Shown here: piece by piece, positions 18,970 to 29,741 of the stretch
Layout: every line of letters begins with the position of its first letter
How positions within the stretch are numbered: the first letter of the stretch is position 1
NCBI RefSeq assembly: GCF_003151255.1
Contig: NZ_CP029481.1
Location: 1,240,001 to 1,304,000, forward strand
Source of the DNA: Microvirga sp. 17 mud 1-3
GTDB lineage: Bacteria; Pseudomonadota; Alphaproteobacteria; Rhizobiales; Beijerinckiaceae
Length of the DNA: 64,000 bases
Reading direction: 5' to 3'
The notes under the pieces: model-generated
Seen by the model: the letters and a program-made list of their open reading frames with translations, nothing else
Databases searched by the model: none
Told to the model about the DNA's origin: nothing
Program-made: the position numbers and the translations under genes

Positions 18970-19428
18970 ATGCTGCGCGAACGTTTCACCGCCGACATGA
19001 AGGAAGCCATGAAGGCCGGCGACAAGCCCAGGCTCGGCGCCATCCGGCTGATCCAGGCGGCCCTCAAGGACAAGGACATCGAGGCCCGCGGCGCCGGCAA
19101 GGGCCAGGCCACGGACGAGGAGATCCTGGCCCTGCTCCAGAAGATGATCAAGCAGCGCCAGGAATCCATCACCATGTACGAGCAGGGCGGACGGGCGGAG
19201 CTCGCCGCCCAGGAGAAGGCGGAGGCCGAGGTCATCTCCTCCTACCTGCCCAAGCAGATGGACGAGGCGGAGGTGAAGGCCGCCATCGAGGCCGCCATTG
19301 CCGAGACCGGGGCCGCCTCCATGAAGGACATGGGCAAGGTGGTCGGCCTCCTGCGCGGCAAATATGCCGGCCGCATGGATTTCGCCAAGGCGAGCGGTCT
19401 CGTGAAGGAGATGCTGCCCAAGGGTTAA
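18970..19428 (+). CDS. GatB/YqeY domain protein
   Basis: A 152-residue protein of the YqeY family, related to the C-terminal tRNA-binding region of GatB. Recognisable parts are MLRERFTADMKEAMKAGDK at the start and the EVISSYLPKQMDEAEV segment. Its biochemical role is unproven. AAGGAGAGGC precedes the ATG. The gene end (19416-19438) forms a perfect 9-bp inverted repeat around the stop codon, GCCCAAGGG and CCCTTGGGC, which may slow transcription between this gene and the convergent hydrolase. Confidence 0.88.
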   Translation: MLRERFTADMKEAMKAGDKPRLGAIRLIQAALKDKDIEARGAGKGQATDEEILALLQKMIKQRQESITMYEQGGRAELAAQEKAEAEVISSYLPKQMDEAEVKAAIEAAIAETGAASMKDMGKVVGLLRGKYAGRMDFAKASGLVKEMLPKG

Positions 19429-19452
19429 GCCCTTGGGCTGGGGCCCCTCTGG

Positions 19453-20031
19453 TCAGGCCGCCTTCCCGGCGGCCGCGCCCAGCTCTGCGAGAAGGTCCCG
19501 GGTCGTCGTCACCCGGGCGAACTCGAAGCCGAGCGTCGCCACATGGACCCGGTGGACGGTTTGGGCGGGAATCGTGCCGCCCGCGCCGTCCGGCAATTCG
19601 AAGCAGTCGCAGGCATCCTCGACCAGCACCATCTCGTATTCGAGATTGGCGCCGACCCGCACGGTGGTCGAGACGCACATGTCGGTCGAGATCCCGAAGA
19701 CCACGATTGTGCGGATCCCGAGGCGCTTGAGCCGGAGGTCGAGATCGGTGCCGATGAAGGCCGAGTTGACGCTCTTGGAAATCAGCGCCTCGCCGGAGCG
19801 CGGCTCGAAGCCCGGGCGGAAGGCATTGCCCGGCTGACCCGGCGCCAGGGTCGAGCCCGGCTCCACGGAATCGTGCCTCACATGGAGGACCGGCAGACCC
19901 CTGGTCCGCCAGGCTTCCAGCAGGGCGAGGCCGTTGGCGTCGAGATCGTTGTTCCAGCGGCGGGGCCAGGAGGGTTGGTCGAAGGCCTGCTGCATATCCA
20001 CAGGCAGGAGGGCGGCGTTGGCGAGGGTCAT
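19453..20031 (-). CDS. isochorismatase-family cysteine hydrolase
   Basis: A 192-residue alpha/beta hydrolase of the isochorismatase/nicotinamidase superfamily. The catalytic triad is visible: Asp12 (LLPVDMQQAF), Lys86 (SKSVNSAF) and Cys119 (ISTDMCVSTT). Substrates range from isochorismate to nicotinamide, ureidoacrylate and other amides, and the sequence does not settle which applies. It is transcribed away from an Lrp/AsnC regulator 115 bases off, which is the natural candidate to control it. Confidence 0.85.
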   Translation of the reverse strand: MTLANAALLPVDMQQAFDQPSWPRRWNNDLDANGLALLEAWRTRGLPVLHVRHDSVEPGSTLAPGQPGNAFRPGFEPRSGEALISKSVNSAFIGTDLDLRLKRLGIRTIVVFGISTDMCVSTTVRVGANLEYEMVLVEDACDCFELPDGAGGTIPAQTVHRVHVATLGFEFARVTTTRDLLAELGAAAGKAA

Positions 20032-20146
20032 CGGGGTCTCCTTGGTCCGTCATTTCTGGCACGACATGGTGCCGGTTTCACTCGACAAGATGACGGTCCG
20101 GCCGGCTAAATGCCGGTCACGACCTTCCCGCACAGGCTGATCCGTC

Positions 20147-20578
20147 ATGCTCGACGACAAAGACAAGATTCTGATCGCGGCCTTGCGGAAGAACGCCCGG
20201 GAGAGCCTCGTGGGCCTTGCCCGCAGCGTCGGGCTCTCGCGCAGCGCCACCCAGGAACGGATGCGCCGCCTGGAGCGGGAGGGGGTCATCCGGGGCTACA
20301 CGGTGGAGCTCGCAGCCGAGCAGGACCCAGCCGTGCGGGCCATGATCGCCGTCACGTTCCAGCCCGGCTTCCGCTGCAAGCACGTGGTCCCGCACCTCGC
20401 CGGAATCCCCGAGATCGTCGCCTGTCATTCCCTGACCGGCTCCATCGACATGATGGTGATGGTGGCCTGCGGCTCTAACGCGGCCCTCGACCACGTCCGC
20501 GATACGGTTGCGGCCACCGAAGGCGTCGCGACGGCCACGACTCATCTCGTGCTGGGGACGCCGCTGGCGCGGTCGTGA
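20147..20578 (+). CDS. Lrp/AsnC-family transcriptional regulator
   Basis: A 143-residue regulator with an N-terminal winged helix-turn-helix (DKDKILIAALRKNARESL, then VGLSRSATQERMRRLE) and a C-terminal RAM (AsnC) ligand domain with GSIDMMVMVACGSNAALD. Members bind amino acids and form octamers or hexadecamers. Its divergent neighbour is the isochorismatase-like hydrolase, so local control of that gene is likely. Start at 20147; no strong ribosome site is seen. Confidence 0.9.
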   Translation: MLDDKDKILIAALRKNARESLVGLARSVGLSRSATQERMRRLEREGVIRGYTVELAAEQDPAVRAMIAVTFQPGFRCKHVVPHLAGIPEIVACHSLTGSIDMMVMVACGSNAALDHVRDTVAATEGVATATTHLVLGTPLARS

Positions 20579-21560
20579 CAGGCGTTGCAACGGACAGGCG
20601 CGATATCCTCTCCGCTGCGCTTCTCCCTCTCCCGTGTGGGAGAGGGGCAGGGGTGAGGGAGGGCCCTCTCCAGAGAAGGCGAGCCCCGACCCGCCGCACT
20701 GCCTCTTCACCCCTAGAACTTGGAGTGCGCGGGAGGCGCCGAAGTGCCCTCTCCCCCCCTTGTGGGGGAGAGTTGGAGAGGGGGTGAGCGCCACGTTCTG
20801 AAAGTCCTGCGCCGACACCCCCACCCTGGCCCTCCCCACAAGGGGGAGGGGATCGCGGCGCGCTTGCCTCGCCTGTTCTTCTTTGGTTCTTGACAGGGCG
20901 GTCAAGCTAAGCTATATCCTTGCGCATCTGCTCCCGCCGAGGGGCGCGCTCGCGAGGCGTCGCCGAATGCGGGGAGCGGAACGGTCCTGTGGTCCCACCC
21001 GACGCAAGGTGGGGCCCAGGTGGCCCCGGCAGAGCCGGAGGTCCGGGCTGGCCCGGCGCCGCGTGCGGTTCTCACCGCAACGCCGCGTCCGGGCAGTACG
21101 TGGACCTTCCGCGGCCGGTCCGCCGAAACAAACCGTGCGCGCTGACGCTTCGGCTCACCGCATTATTCATCATTCCCTCAGAGCCGGAGCGATCCTCTCG
21201 TCCCCCTCGATCCTGCATTCTCCTCCGGGCCTCACCGCCCGGAGGACGCAGCGGCATGCCGTCATGGCGCCATCGTCATTCCCAAACCGCTCCCCGTCAT
21301 TCCGGGACAGCGCGAAGCGTTGGGCCCGGAACCCATAACCATTGAGCTTTCCAAGAATGGCGCAGTGGTTCTCACAGCTCCCTATTCTGCACCCTCAGCG
21401 GCTATGGGTTCCGGGCTCGGCTCTACGAGCCGCCCCGGAATGACGGGAGTGTCATGGTCTGACAGGGGCATGGCTCGACAGAATTCCTTCCCCCTTGCGG
21501 GGAGAGTGAGGGACGTTGGAGAGGGCAGGGTAGCGCCTCCCGCGTCTCTCCTCTCCAATC
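20579..21560. repeat. gene-free stretch with several palindromic repeats
   Basis: About 1 kb without a credible gene. Three C/G-arm hairpins stand at 20625-20646 (CCCTCTCCC, loop GTGT), 20749-20772 (CTCTCCCC/GGGGAGAG) and 20830-20850 (CCCTCCCC/GGGGAGGG). A different, larger palindrome spans 21295-21445: CGTCATTCCGGG at one end and CCCGGAATGACG at the other, with inner arms GCCCGGAACCCATA (21324-21337) and TATGGGTTCCGGGC (21403-21416). Both kinds resemble dispersed intergenic repeats of Proteobacteria. Between 20890 and 21290 I see nothing I can name; the open frames there lack ribosome sites and family features. Confidence 0.65.
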
Positions 21561-21683
21561 ATGTCACTGGCTCAAGGTGCGGCGAAGCTGTGGATTGCGG
21601 GCACAGGGCGGCTTGGGCATTCGGTTTCTGTCTCGGTTGCCGCCGCCCTAGTTTATCCAGGTTGTTTGGAGATATCGCTGACC

Positions 21684-23576
21684 TTGCGTTACCCGCCCCA
21701 GATCCTCGAGGAGATCCGCGCCCGGCTGCCGGTTTCGGCCGTCGTGGGCAAGCGCGTGCGCCTCAAGAAGGCCGGGCGGGAATGGAAGGGGCTGTCCCCG
21801 TTCAACGCCGAGAAGACGCCCTCGTTCTACGTGAACGACCAGAAGCAGTTCTACCATTGCTTCTCGTCCGGCAAGCACGGGGACATCTTCACGTTCCTGA
21901 TGGAGACCGAGGGGCTGTCCTTCCCGGAGGCCGTGGAACGGCTCGCCGCGGAAGCCGGTGTGGCGCTGCCGAAGCTCTCCCGCGAGGACCGGGCCGAGGA
22001 AGTCAAACGCAACACCCTCTACGACGTCATGGAGATGGCCGCGGAGTTCTTCATGGCGTCCCTCCAGGGCCGGTTCGGCCTGAAGGCGCGCGATTATCTG
22101 GCCGGTCGTTCCCTGGGCCGCGAGATCCAGGAGCGCTTCCGGATCGGCTATGCGCCGCCGGAGCGCTACGCCCTGCGGGACCATCTGGCCGGGAAGGGCG
22201 TGCCCCTGGAGATGATGGAGGAGGCGGGCCTCCTCTATTCCGGCGAGGATGTGAAGGTCCCTTATGACCGGTTCCGGGACCGGGTCATGTTCCCGATCTG
22301 TGACCTGCGCGGGCGGGTCATCGCCTTCGGCGGCCGGGCCATGAGCGCGGAGGTCTCGGCGAAGTACCTCAACTCGCCGGATACGCCGCTCTTCAACAAG
22401 GGGCGCCTTCTCTACAATTTCCACCTTGCCCGCAAGCCCGCCCACGACCGTGGGACCGTGATCGTCGCGGAAGGCTATGTGGACGTGATCGCGCTGAGCA
22501 CGGCGGGCTTCCCCAATGCGGTCGCGCCCTTAGGGACGGCCCTGACCGAGGACCAGCTCGCCCTGCTCTGGCGCATGGCGGACGAGCCGATCCTGTGCTT
22601 CGACGGCGACAAGGCCGGGCGCCGGGCGGCCTACCGCGCCCTCGACATCGCCCTGCCCAATCTCAGTGCCGGCAAGTCCCTGCGCTTCGCGCTCCTGCCG
22701 GAAGGGCAGGATCCGGACGATCTCGTGCGCTCGGGCGGCCCGGCCGCCATGGAGCGGGTGCTCGCCTCCGCACGGCCTCTCATCGACATCCTCTGGGCGC
22801 GGGAGGTGGAGGTCGGTCCCCTCGATACGCCGGAGCGGCGGGCCGCGCTGGAGCAGCGCCTGCGCGAATCGCTGTCACTGATTCGCGACGAAACCCTCCG
22901 GCGCTATTACCGGGAGGACGTCGAAAGCCGTCTTTCCACGCAGAATCCGGAGCCGCGGCCAGGTCGGTTCAGCCGCCAGGGCGGAGATTTCCGGCGGGGC
23001 CGCCGGGGCCCTGCGCCGATCACGCCGAGCGCCAGGCTGAGCATCAGCCCGCTGCTCGCCCGCAGCGCCCTTTTCACGGGCGGCTCCGGCGAGACGCCCC
23101 GCGACGCGATGATCCTGTGCACCTTCCTGGCCCATCCGGAGATGCTCCACAGTCACGCGGAAACCCTTGCGGAGCTTGAGTTTGAGGGGAGGGGTGCGCA
23201 GGATCTCCGGCGGTTTCTCATCGACGACGCGGCCCATGGCGAGCCCTCGGATCCCGACGTGATGCGCGCCCGCCTGGAGCGGGCGGGGCTTGCGGATGTG
23301 GCGGAACGTCTTACATCTCTGGTACGCCCCGGGGACCGCTGGGTCCTTGATCCGCATGCCGATTTCCTGCGACTCGAAGACGCATTGCGGCAGGCAATCA
23401 CCTTGCATCGCCGCGCACGCACGTTACATAGCGAGCTTCGGGCTGCGGAGCGCGCACTCGCCGAAGACGACAACGAGGCCAATCTCGCCTGGCTGCGAGA
23501 GGTCCAAAACCAGCTGTCTTCCGTCGAGGGTGCCGAGGCCGATCTAGACGACGGAGTTGTCCACCGCGACCACTGA
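21684..23576 (+). CDS. dnaG: DNA primase
   Basis: DnaG makes RNA primers at the replication fork. The order is an N-terminal zinc-finger-like domain, the RNA polymerase domain with TOPRIM (VIVAEGYVDVIAL and ILCFDGDKAGRRAA, holding the metal acidic residues), and a C-terminal helicase-binding region. The start is uncertain: the frame is open from 21561, but family alignment favours TTG 21684 (RYPPQILEEIRARLPVS), with GGAGA 11 bases upstream. In the CHC2 finger three of four zinc ligands are replaced (LSPFN for CPFH, CFSSG for CFGCG), as in other alphaproteobacterial primases I know. From TTG the length is 630 residues. rpoD follows, the conserved dnaG-rpoD order. Confidence 0.94.
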   Translation: MRYPPQILEEIRARLPVSAVVGKRVRLKKAGREWKGLSPFNAEKTPSFYVNDQKQFYHCFSSGKHGDIFTFLMETEGLSFPEAVERLAAEAGVALPKLSREDRAEEVKRNTLYDVMEMAAEFFMASLQGRFGLKARDYLAGRSLGREIQERFRIGYAPPERYALRDHLAGKGVPLEMMEEAGLLYSGEDVKVPYDRFRDRVMFPICDLRGRVIAFGGRAMSAEVSAKYLNSPDTPLFNKGRLLYNFHLARKPAHDRGTVIVAEGYVDVIALSTAGFPNAVAPLGTALTEDQLALLWRMADEPILCFDGDKAGRRAAYRALDIALPNLSAGKSLRFALLPEGQDPDDLVRSGGPAAMERVLASARPLIDILWAREVEVGPLDTPERRAALEQRLRESLSLIRDETLRRYYREDVESRLSTQNPEPRPGRFSRQGGDFRRGRRGPAPITPSARLSISPLLARSALFTGGSGETPRDAMILCTFLAHPEMLHSHAETLAELEFEGRGAQDLRRFLIDDAAHGEPSDPDVMRARLERAGLADVAERLTSLVRPGDRWVLDPHADFLRLEDALRQAITLHRRARTLHSELRAAERALAEDDNEANLAWLREVQNQLSSVEGAEADLDDGVVHRDH

Positions 23577-23753
23577 TGCCCGGCGGGCATGGGCGGACGG
23601 ACGAGCGGGGAGAATGGTTAACGGTTAGTCAAGCGACTTGCTGTTTTATTGTTTGGAATGAATTTCGGGTGGTGAGGCCTTCGAGCTTCGCTGCCCATTC
23701 GCGCATCGCCGATCCGGCTTGGGGGCCGGTGGGGCGCCGGAGTAGTGCAAAGC

Positions 23754-25745
<1,992 letters not shown>

Positions 25746-25756
25746 CCGGACTTCCC

Positions 25757-25787
25757 AAGGCGCCCCATCCGGGCGCCTTGTTTTTTT
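25757..25787 (+). terminator. intrinsic terminator after rpoD
   Basis: AAGGCGCCC (25757-25765), loop CATCC, GGGCGCCTT (25771-25779), then G and seven T (25781-25787), 11 bases after the rpoD stop. Confidence 0.92.
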
Positions 25788-25804
25788 GGCCGCTGGGTCG
25801 CCTC

Positions 25805-27064
25805 TTATCCCACGCGCAGGAAATGGGTCACGGCGCCGGCCGTGATGGCGGCTGCGCCTGCGGCGGCGACGAGCCAGCCGGTTTTTGGCGTTCCGAGCAC
25901 AAAGGTCATGCCGGTCTTCACCACCGTGTTGGTCGCGACCGCCAGCGCGATCCCGATTGCGGCCGCCGCAAGGGGGAGGGACGTCTGCGAAAGGCGGGCG
26001 AACGAGAGGGTAACCGCGTCCACGTCGGCGATTCCCGAGAGGATGGCGAGGAGGTTAAGGCCCGCGCCGCCGAACTTCTCGCCCAGGATCTTGGCGAAGA
26101 GGCTGATGAGGGCGATCAGGCCCGCAAGGCGCAGCGCCGTTCCGAGTTCGAAGGGATTCTGGATTTTCAGGTCCGGAGAGCTTCCATCCCGGCCGGCATG
26201 CCAGAGCAGCAGGGCTCCGGCGAGGAGCAGCACGAGCCCGCCCGCCCCGAGCGGCCAGGCGAGGGGTGCGAGGAGCGGCACGTTCACGGCGCCCGCCACG
26301 GCAATCACCCGCACGACCATCACGGCGCTCGAAAGGAGGATGCCGCCCGCGAGGATCCGGCTCGCGCCGGGCTGCTCCCGGGATAGGCGCGCGAGGGTCA
26401 CGGTGGTCGCGGTCGAGGAGGCGAGGCCGCCTGCAAGCGCCGCCAGCGCGACGCCGTGGCGGCTCCCCAGAATCCTGACGGCTACGTAGCCCACGAACGA
26501 AAGGGCCGCGATGACGATGGCGAGCAGCCAGATCTCCGCCGGGTTGATCGCGTCATAAGGATCGACCGTGCGGTTCGGCAGCAGCGGCAGGAGCAGGAAC
26601 GTCATGGCGAGGAGGATCAGCACCGCGCGGATCTCCACCCAAGTCAGCCGCCTCAGCCAGGAATGGAGCGGCTGCTTGAGGGCCAGGATGATCGTCGCGG
26701 TCACGGCCACGGCGACTGCGATGCGGATGTCGCCGAGGATCGAATAGGCTCCGAGCGCGAAGGCGAGGAGCGCCGCCACCGTGCCGGTCGCGCTGACATT
26801 GCCCTCTGCGGAGGCCTCGAGCCACGCGAAGGCCGTGAAGGCGATCGCGAAGGCGAGGAACGCGAGGCTCAGGAAGACCGGACCGAGCCCGTTGCTCAGG
26901 ATGGCACAGAGCGCCCCGAGGAGGGTCGCGAGCATGTAGGTGCGAAGGCCTGCCGCGCGCTCGCCCTCCGCTTCGTCCCGCTGCTTCCAGCCGCGCTCGA
27001 GCCCGATGAGCATTCCGATGGCGAGCGCGACGGCGAGACGTTCGAGCAAGGGGTCCAGGGTCAT
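25805..27064 (-). CDS. MgtC/DUF4010 family membrane protein
   Basis: A 419-residue polytopic membrane protein. The first about 140 residues are an MgtC/SapB-type domain (AIGMLIGLERGWKQRDE and GLRTYMLATLLGALCAIL); the rest is DUF4010, with many helices and ASSTATTVTLARLSRE in the middle. Related proteins are linked to magnesium homeostasis, but the transported substrate is unproven. The frame continues upstream to 27391 inside oxyR; the ATG at 27064 with GAGGA eight bases before it is the better start. The gene converges on rpoD, sharing its terminator region. Confidence 0.85.
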   Translation of the reverse strand: MTLDPLLERLAVALAIGMLIGLERGWKQRDEAEGERAAGLRTYMLATLLGALCAILSNGLGPVFLSLAFLAFAIAFTAFAWLEASAEGNVSATGTVAALLAFALGAYSILGDIRIAVAVAVTATIILALKQPLHSWLRRLTWVEIRAVLILLAMTFLLLPLLPNRTVDPYDAINPAEIWLLAIVIAALSFVGYVAVRILGSRHGVALAALAGGLASSTATTVTLARLSREQPGASRILAGGILLSSAVMVVRVIAVAGAVNVPLLAPLAWPLGAGGLVLLLAGALLLWHAGRDGSSPDLKIQNPFELGTALRLAGLIALISLFAKILGEKFGGAGLNLLAILSGIADVDAVTLSFARLSQTSLPLAAAAIGIALAVATNTVVKTGMTFVLGTPKTGWLVAAAGAAAITAGAVTHFLRVG

Positions 27065-27129
27065 GAAGTCAGTCCTCGGCGGAAGGCGGGGCCTTTGTAA
27101 GCCGCCTTCCGGTTTCCACCTAGAGCGTT

Positions 27130-28014
27130 TCAGGCCCGTGCGTCCGTCAGCACACTGGCGAGGGTAGCGGCATCTTTCCGCCGGGAGGAGGAGCGGCGCC
27201 AGGCGAGGCCGATGGTGCGCACCGGCTCCGGCTCCGTGAAGCGCACGAGCTGGACGCGGTCCGTGCCTTCCGTCGCTGCCGCCATCTCGGGCAGGAGGGT
27301 GATGCCGTAGCCGTTGGCCACGAGGTGCATGACGGTCGAGAGGCTGGAGGCGCCAAAAGCCTGGGACGTGTCGGGCGAGAGGGCGCTGCACACGCTGAGC
27401 GCTTGGTCGCGCAGGCAGTGGCCTTCCTCCAGCAGCAGCACGTGCTCCGACGCGAGGGCCTCGGGCGTGATGCGCTCGTTTGCGCTCCTCCCAGCCCGGG
27501 CCTGCCGCGCCACCAGGAAACGGTCCTCGAAGGCCGCCAGGGTGTCGAGTTCCGGGCGGTCGAGCGGGAGGGCGGCGACGATCAGATCGAGTTCGCCGCG
27601 CACGAGTTCGTCCACGAGGGCTGCGGTCTGGGTCTCGCGGACGCGCAGGTCGAGTTCCGGATGGTGCTCGTGGAGCAGGGGGAGGGCCTTCGGCAGCAGG
27701 TAGGGGGCGATGGACGGGATGATGCCGAGCCTCAGCATGCCGACAAGGGGTGGCTTCTCCCGGCGGGCATAATCCTCCAGGTCAGCGACCGCGGCCAGAA
27801 TTGCGGAGGCGTGCCGGACGATCTCCCGGCCCTCGGAGGTCAGTTCCACGGCGTTGCGCCGCCGTTCCACCAGATGAAGGCCCAGGGACTGCTCCAGTTC
27901 CTGGATCTGCATGGACAGGGCCGGCTGGGTCACGTGGCAGAGGGTGGCCGCGCGGCCGAAATGGTGCGTCTCGGCAACGGCCGCGAGATAGCGGAGCTGG
28001 CGCAGGGTGATCAT
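27130..28014 (-). CDS. oxyR: hydrogen-peroxide-sensing LysR regulator
   Basis: A 294-residue LysR-type activator. The helix-turn-helix is at residues about 18-40 (FGRAATLCHVTQPALSMQIQ). The redox cysteines of OxyR are present as Cys200 and Cys209 in EEGHCLRDQALSVC, so the call is OxyR and not just LysR. In the cell it forms a disulfide with H2O2 and activates defence genes. It diverges from the catalase gene katA, the classical target, across 93 bases that hold a LysR-type box at 28017. Confidence 0.92.
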   Translation of the reverse strand: MITLRQLRYLAAVAETHHFGRAATLCHVTQPALSMQIQELEQSLGLHLVERRRNAVELTSEGREIVRHASAILAAVADLEDYARREKPPLVGMLRLGIIPSIAPYLLPKALPLLHEHHPELDLRVRETQTAALVDELVRGELDLIVAALPLDRPELDTLAAFEDRFLVARQARAGRSANERITPEALASEHVLLLEEGHCLRDQALSVCSALSPDTSQAFGASSLSTVMHLVANGYGITLLPEMAAATEGTDRVQLVRFTEPEPVRTIGLAWRRSSSRRKDAATLASVLTDARA

Positions 28015-28016
28015 GA

Positions 28017-28035
28017 CGATAAGTTAAACTGATCG
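28017..28035. promoter_or_regulatory. candidate OxyR-binding site between oxyR and katA
   Basis: CGAT-N11-ATCG is a symmetrical T-N11-A LysR-type box placed 3 bases upstream of the oxyR start and 73 bases before the katA start. It could serve both repression of oxyR and activation of katA. The full four-element OxyR consensus is not seen. Confidence 0.45.
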
Positions 28036-28107
28036 AGGCGGTCAGACAATCGAATTGGACTTATGGTTAAGCCTCGCCGATGGTGCACCCAATCCAGGAG
28101 GACCACC

Positions 28108-29574
28108 ATGACGAAACCGACCATGACCACCACGGCCGGCGCTCCCATCGCCGACAACCAGAATTCCATGTCGGCCGGCCCGCGCGGGCCGCTGCTGCTG
28201 CAGGATTACCAGCTTGTCGAGAAGCTGGCGCATCAGAACCGGGAGCGCATTCCTGAGCGTGTGGTTCATGCGAAGGGCTCGGGCGCCTACGGCACCTTCA
28301 CGGTGACGCAGGACGTCACGAAGTACACGAAGGCGAAGCTATTCTCCGAGGTAGGCAAGCAGACGGAAATCTTCCTGCGCTTCTCCACCGTGGCGGGCGA
28401 GCGCGGCGCGGCGGATGCCGAGCGCGACGTGCGCGGCTTCTCGGTGAAGTTCTACACGGAGGAGGGCAACTGGGACGTGGTCGGCAACAATACGCCGGTC
28501 TTCTTCGTCCGCGACCCGCTGAAATTCCCCGACTTCATCCGCACGCAGAAGCGCCATCCGGCCACCAACCTGCGCAGCGCCACCGCCATGTGGGATTTCT
28601 GGAGCCTCTCGCCCGAGAGCCTCCACCAAGTCACCATCCTGTTCTCGGACCGGGGCCTGCCGCAGGGCTACCGCTTCATGCACGGCTTCGGCTCGCACAC
28701 CTATTCGTTCCTCAACGATGCGGGCGAGCGCTTCTGGGTGAAGTTCCACTTCAAGTCGATGCAAGGCATTCGTAACTGGACCAACCGGGAGGCGGAAGCC
28801 GTTATCGCCAAGGACCGCGAGAGCGCCCAACGTGACCTCTACGAGGCCATCGAGCAGGGCGATTATCCGCGCTGGCGGGTCTGCGTGCAGATCATGCCGG
28901 AAACGGATGCCGAGAAGACCTCCTACAACCCCTTTGACCTCACCAAGGTGTGGCCGCATGCGGAATACCCGCTGCACGAGGTCGGCATCCTGGAGCTGAA
29001 CCGCAACGCCAGGCATTACTTCGCCGAGGTGGAGCAATCCTCCTTCTCACCGTCGAACATCGTGCCGGGCATCGGCTTCTCGCCCGACAAGATGCTCCAG
29101 GGCCGCATCTTCGCCTATGCGGATGCGCATCGCTATCGGGTCGGCACCCATTATGAGGCCCTGCCCGTGAACCGCCCGCGCTGCCCGGTCCATCATTATC
29201 ATGCCGACGGCAGCATGCTGTTCGAGGTGCCCGAGCGGGGCGACGCTTACTACGAGCCGAACTCCTTCGGCGGCCCGACACAGGATGCCCGCGCCGCCGA
29301 GCCCCCGCTGAAGATCTCGGGCGATGCAGACCGCTACGACCACCGGATCGGCAACGACGATTACAGCCAGCCCGGAGCCCTTTTCCGGCTGATGAGCGAT
29401 GACCAGAAGGCCCAGCTCATGGACAACATCGCCGAGGCGATGCAGGGCGTGCCCGTCGAGATCGTGAAGCGCCAGGTGCTCCACTTCTACCTCGCCGACA
29501 AGGCCTATGGCCTCGGTGTTGCCGCCCGGATGGGCCTGTCGCCGAGCGAGGCGATTCCTCAGGCCGCGGAATAG
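28108..29574 (+). CDS. katA: monofunctional haem catalase (clade with KatA)
   Basis: A 488-residue small-subunit catalase that breaks H2O2 into water and oxygen. The catalytic histidine lies in [14 protein letters not shown], the active-site asparagine in [14 protein letters not shown], and the proximal haem tyrosine region in [21 protein letters not shown] at 28097-28102 fixes the ATG at 28108, not the in-frame ATG at 28063. OxyR is encoded divergently and a strong terminator follows. Confidence 0.96.
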   Translation: MTKPTMTTTAGAPIADNQNSMSAGPRGPLLLQDYQLVEKLAHQNRERIPERVVHAKGSGAYGTFTVTQDVTKYTKAKLFSEVGKQTEIFLRFSTVAGERGAADAERDVRGFSVKFYTEEGNWDVVGNNTPVFFVRDPLKFPDFIRTQKRHPATNLRSATAMWDFWSLSPESLHQVTILFSDRGLPQGYRFMHGFGSHTYSFLNDAGERFWVKFHFKSMQGIRNWTNREAEAVIAKDRESAQRDLYEAIEQGDYPRWRVCVQIMPETDAEKTSYNPFDLTKVWPHAEYPLHEVGILELNRNARHYFAEVEQSSFSPSNIVPGIGFSPDKMLQGRIFAYADAHRYRVGTHYEALPVNRPRCPVHHYHADGSMLFEVPERGDAYYEPNSFGGPTQDARAAEPPLKISGDADRYDHRIGNDDYSQPGALFRLMSDDQKAQLMDNIAEAMQGVPVEIVKRQVLHFYLADKAYGLGVAARMGLSPSEAIPQAAE

Positions 29575-29601
29575 GCTTAAGCCCCCCAGCCTTGACCGCG
29601 G

Positions 29602-29630
29602 GGCCGCCCGGTTCGCCGGGCGGCCTTTTT
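29602..29630 (+). terminator. intrinsic terminator after katA
   Basis: GGCCGCCCGG (29602-29611), loop TTCG, CCGGGCGGCC (29616-29625), then five T. Confidence 0.92.
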
Positions 29631-29741
29631 GTTTTCGGCCATGCAGAGACGTCATTACGCCCCCGCGTTGGCGGGAATTGCATATGATAACGTGATTTGC
29701 CAAATATTCACGATCAAATCTGCTTAATGAAAGCAAAATAC

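Noticed and set aside
20883..21345. Two overlapping plus-strand frames of 141-151 codons before dnaG
   Set aside because: Very arginine- and proline-rich translations, no ribosome site, overlap with palindromic repeats. They read as GC-rich non-coding frames.
25757..25787. Terminator shared with the minus-strand MgtC/DUF4010 gene
   Set aside because: The T-run follows the hairpin only on the plus strand, so only rpoD is clearly served.
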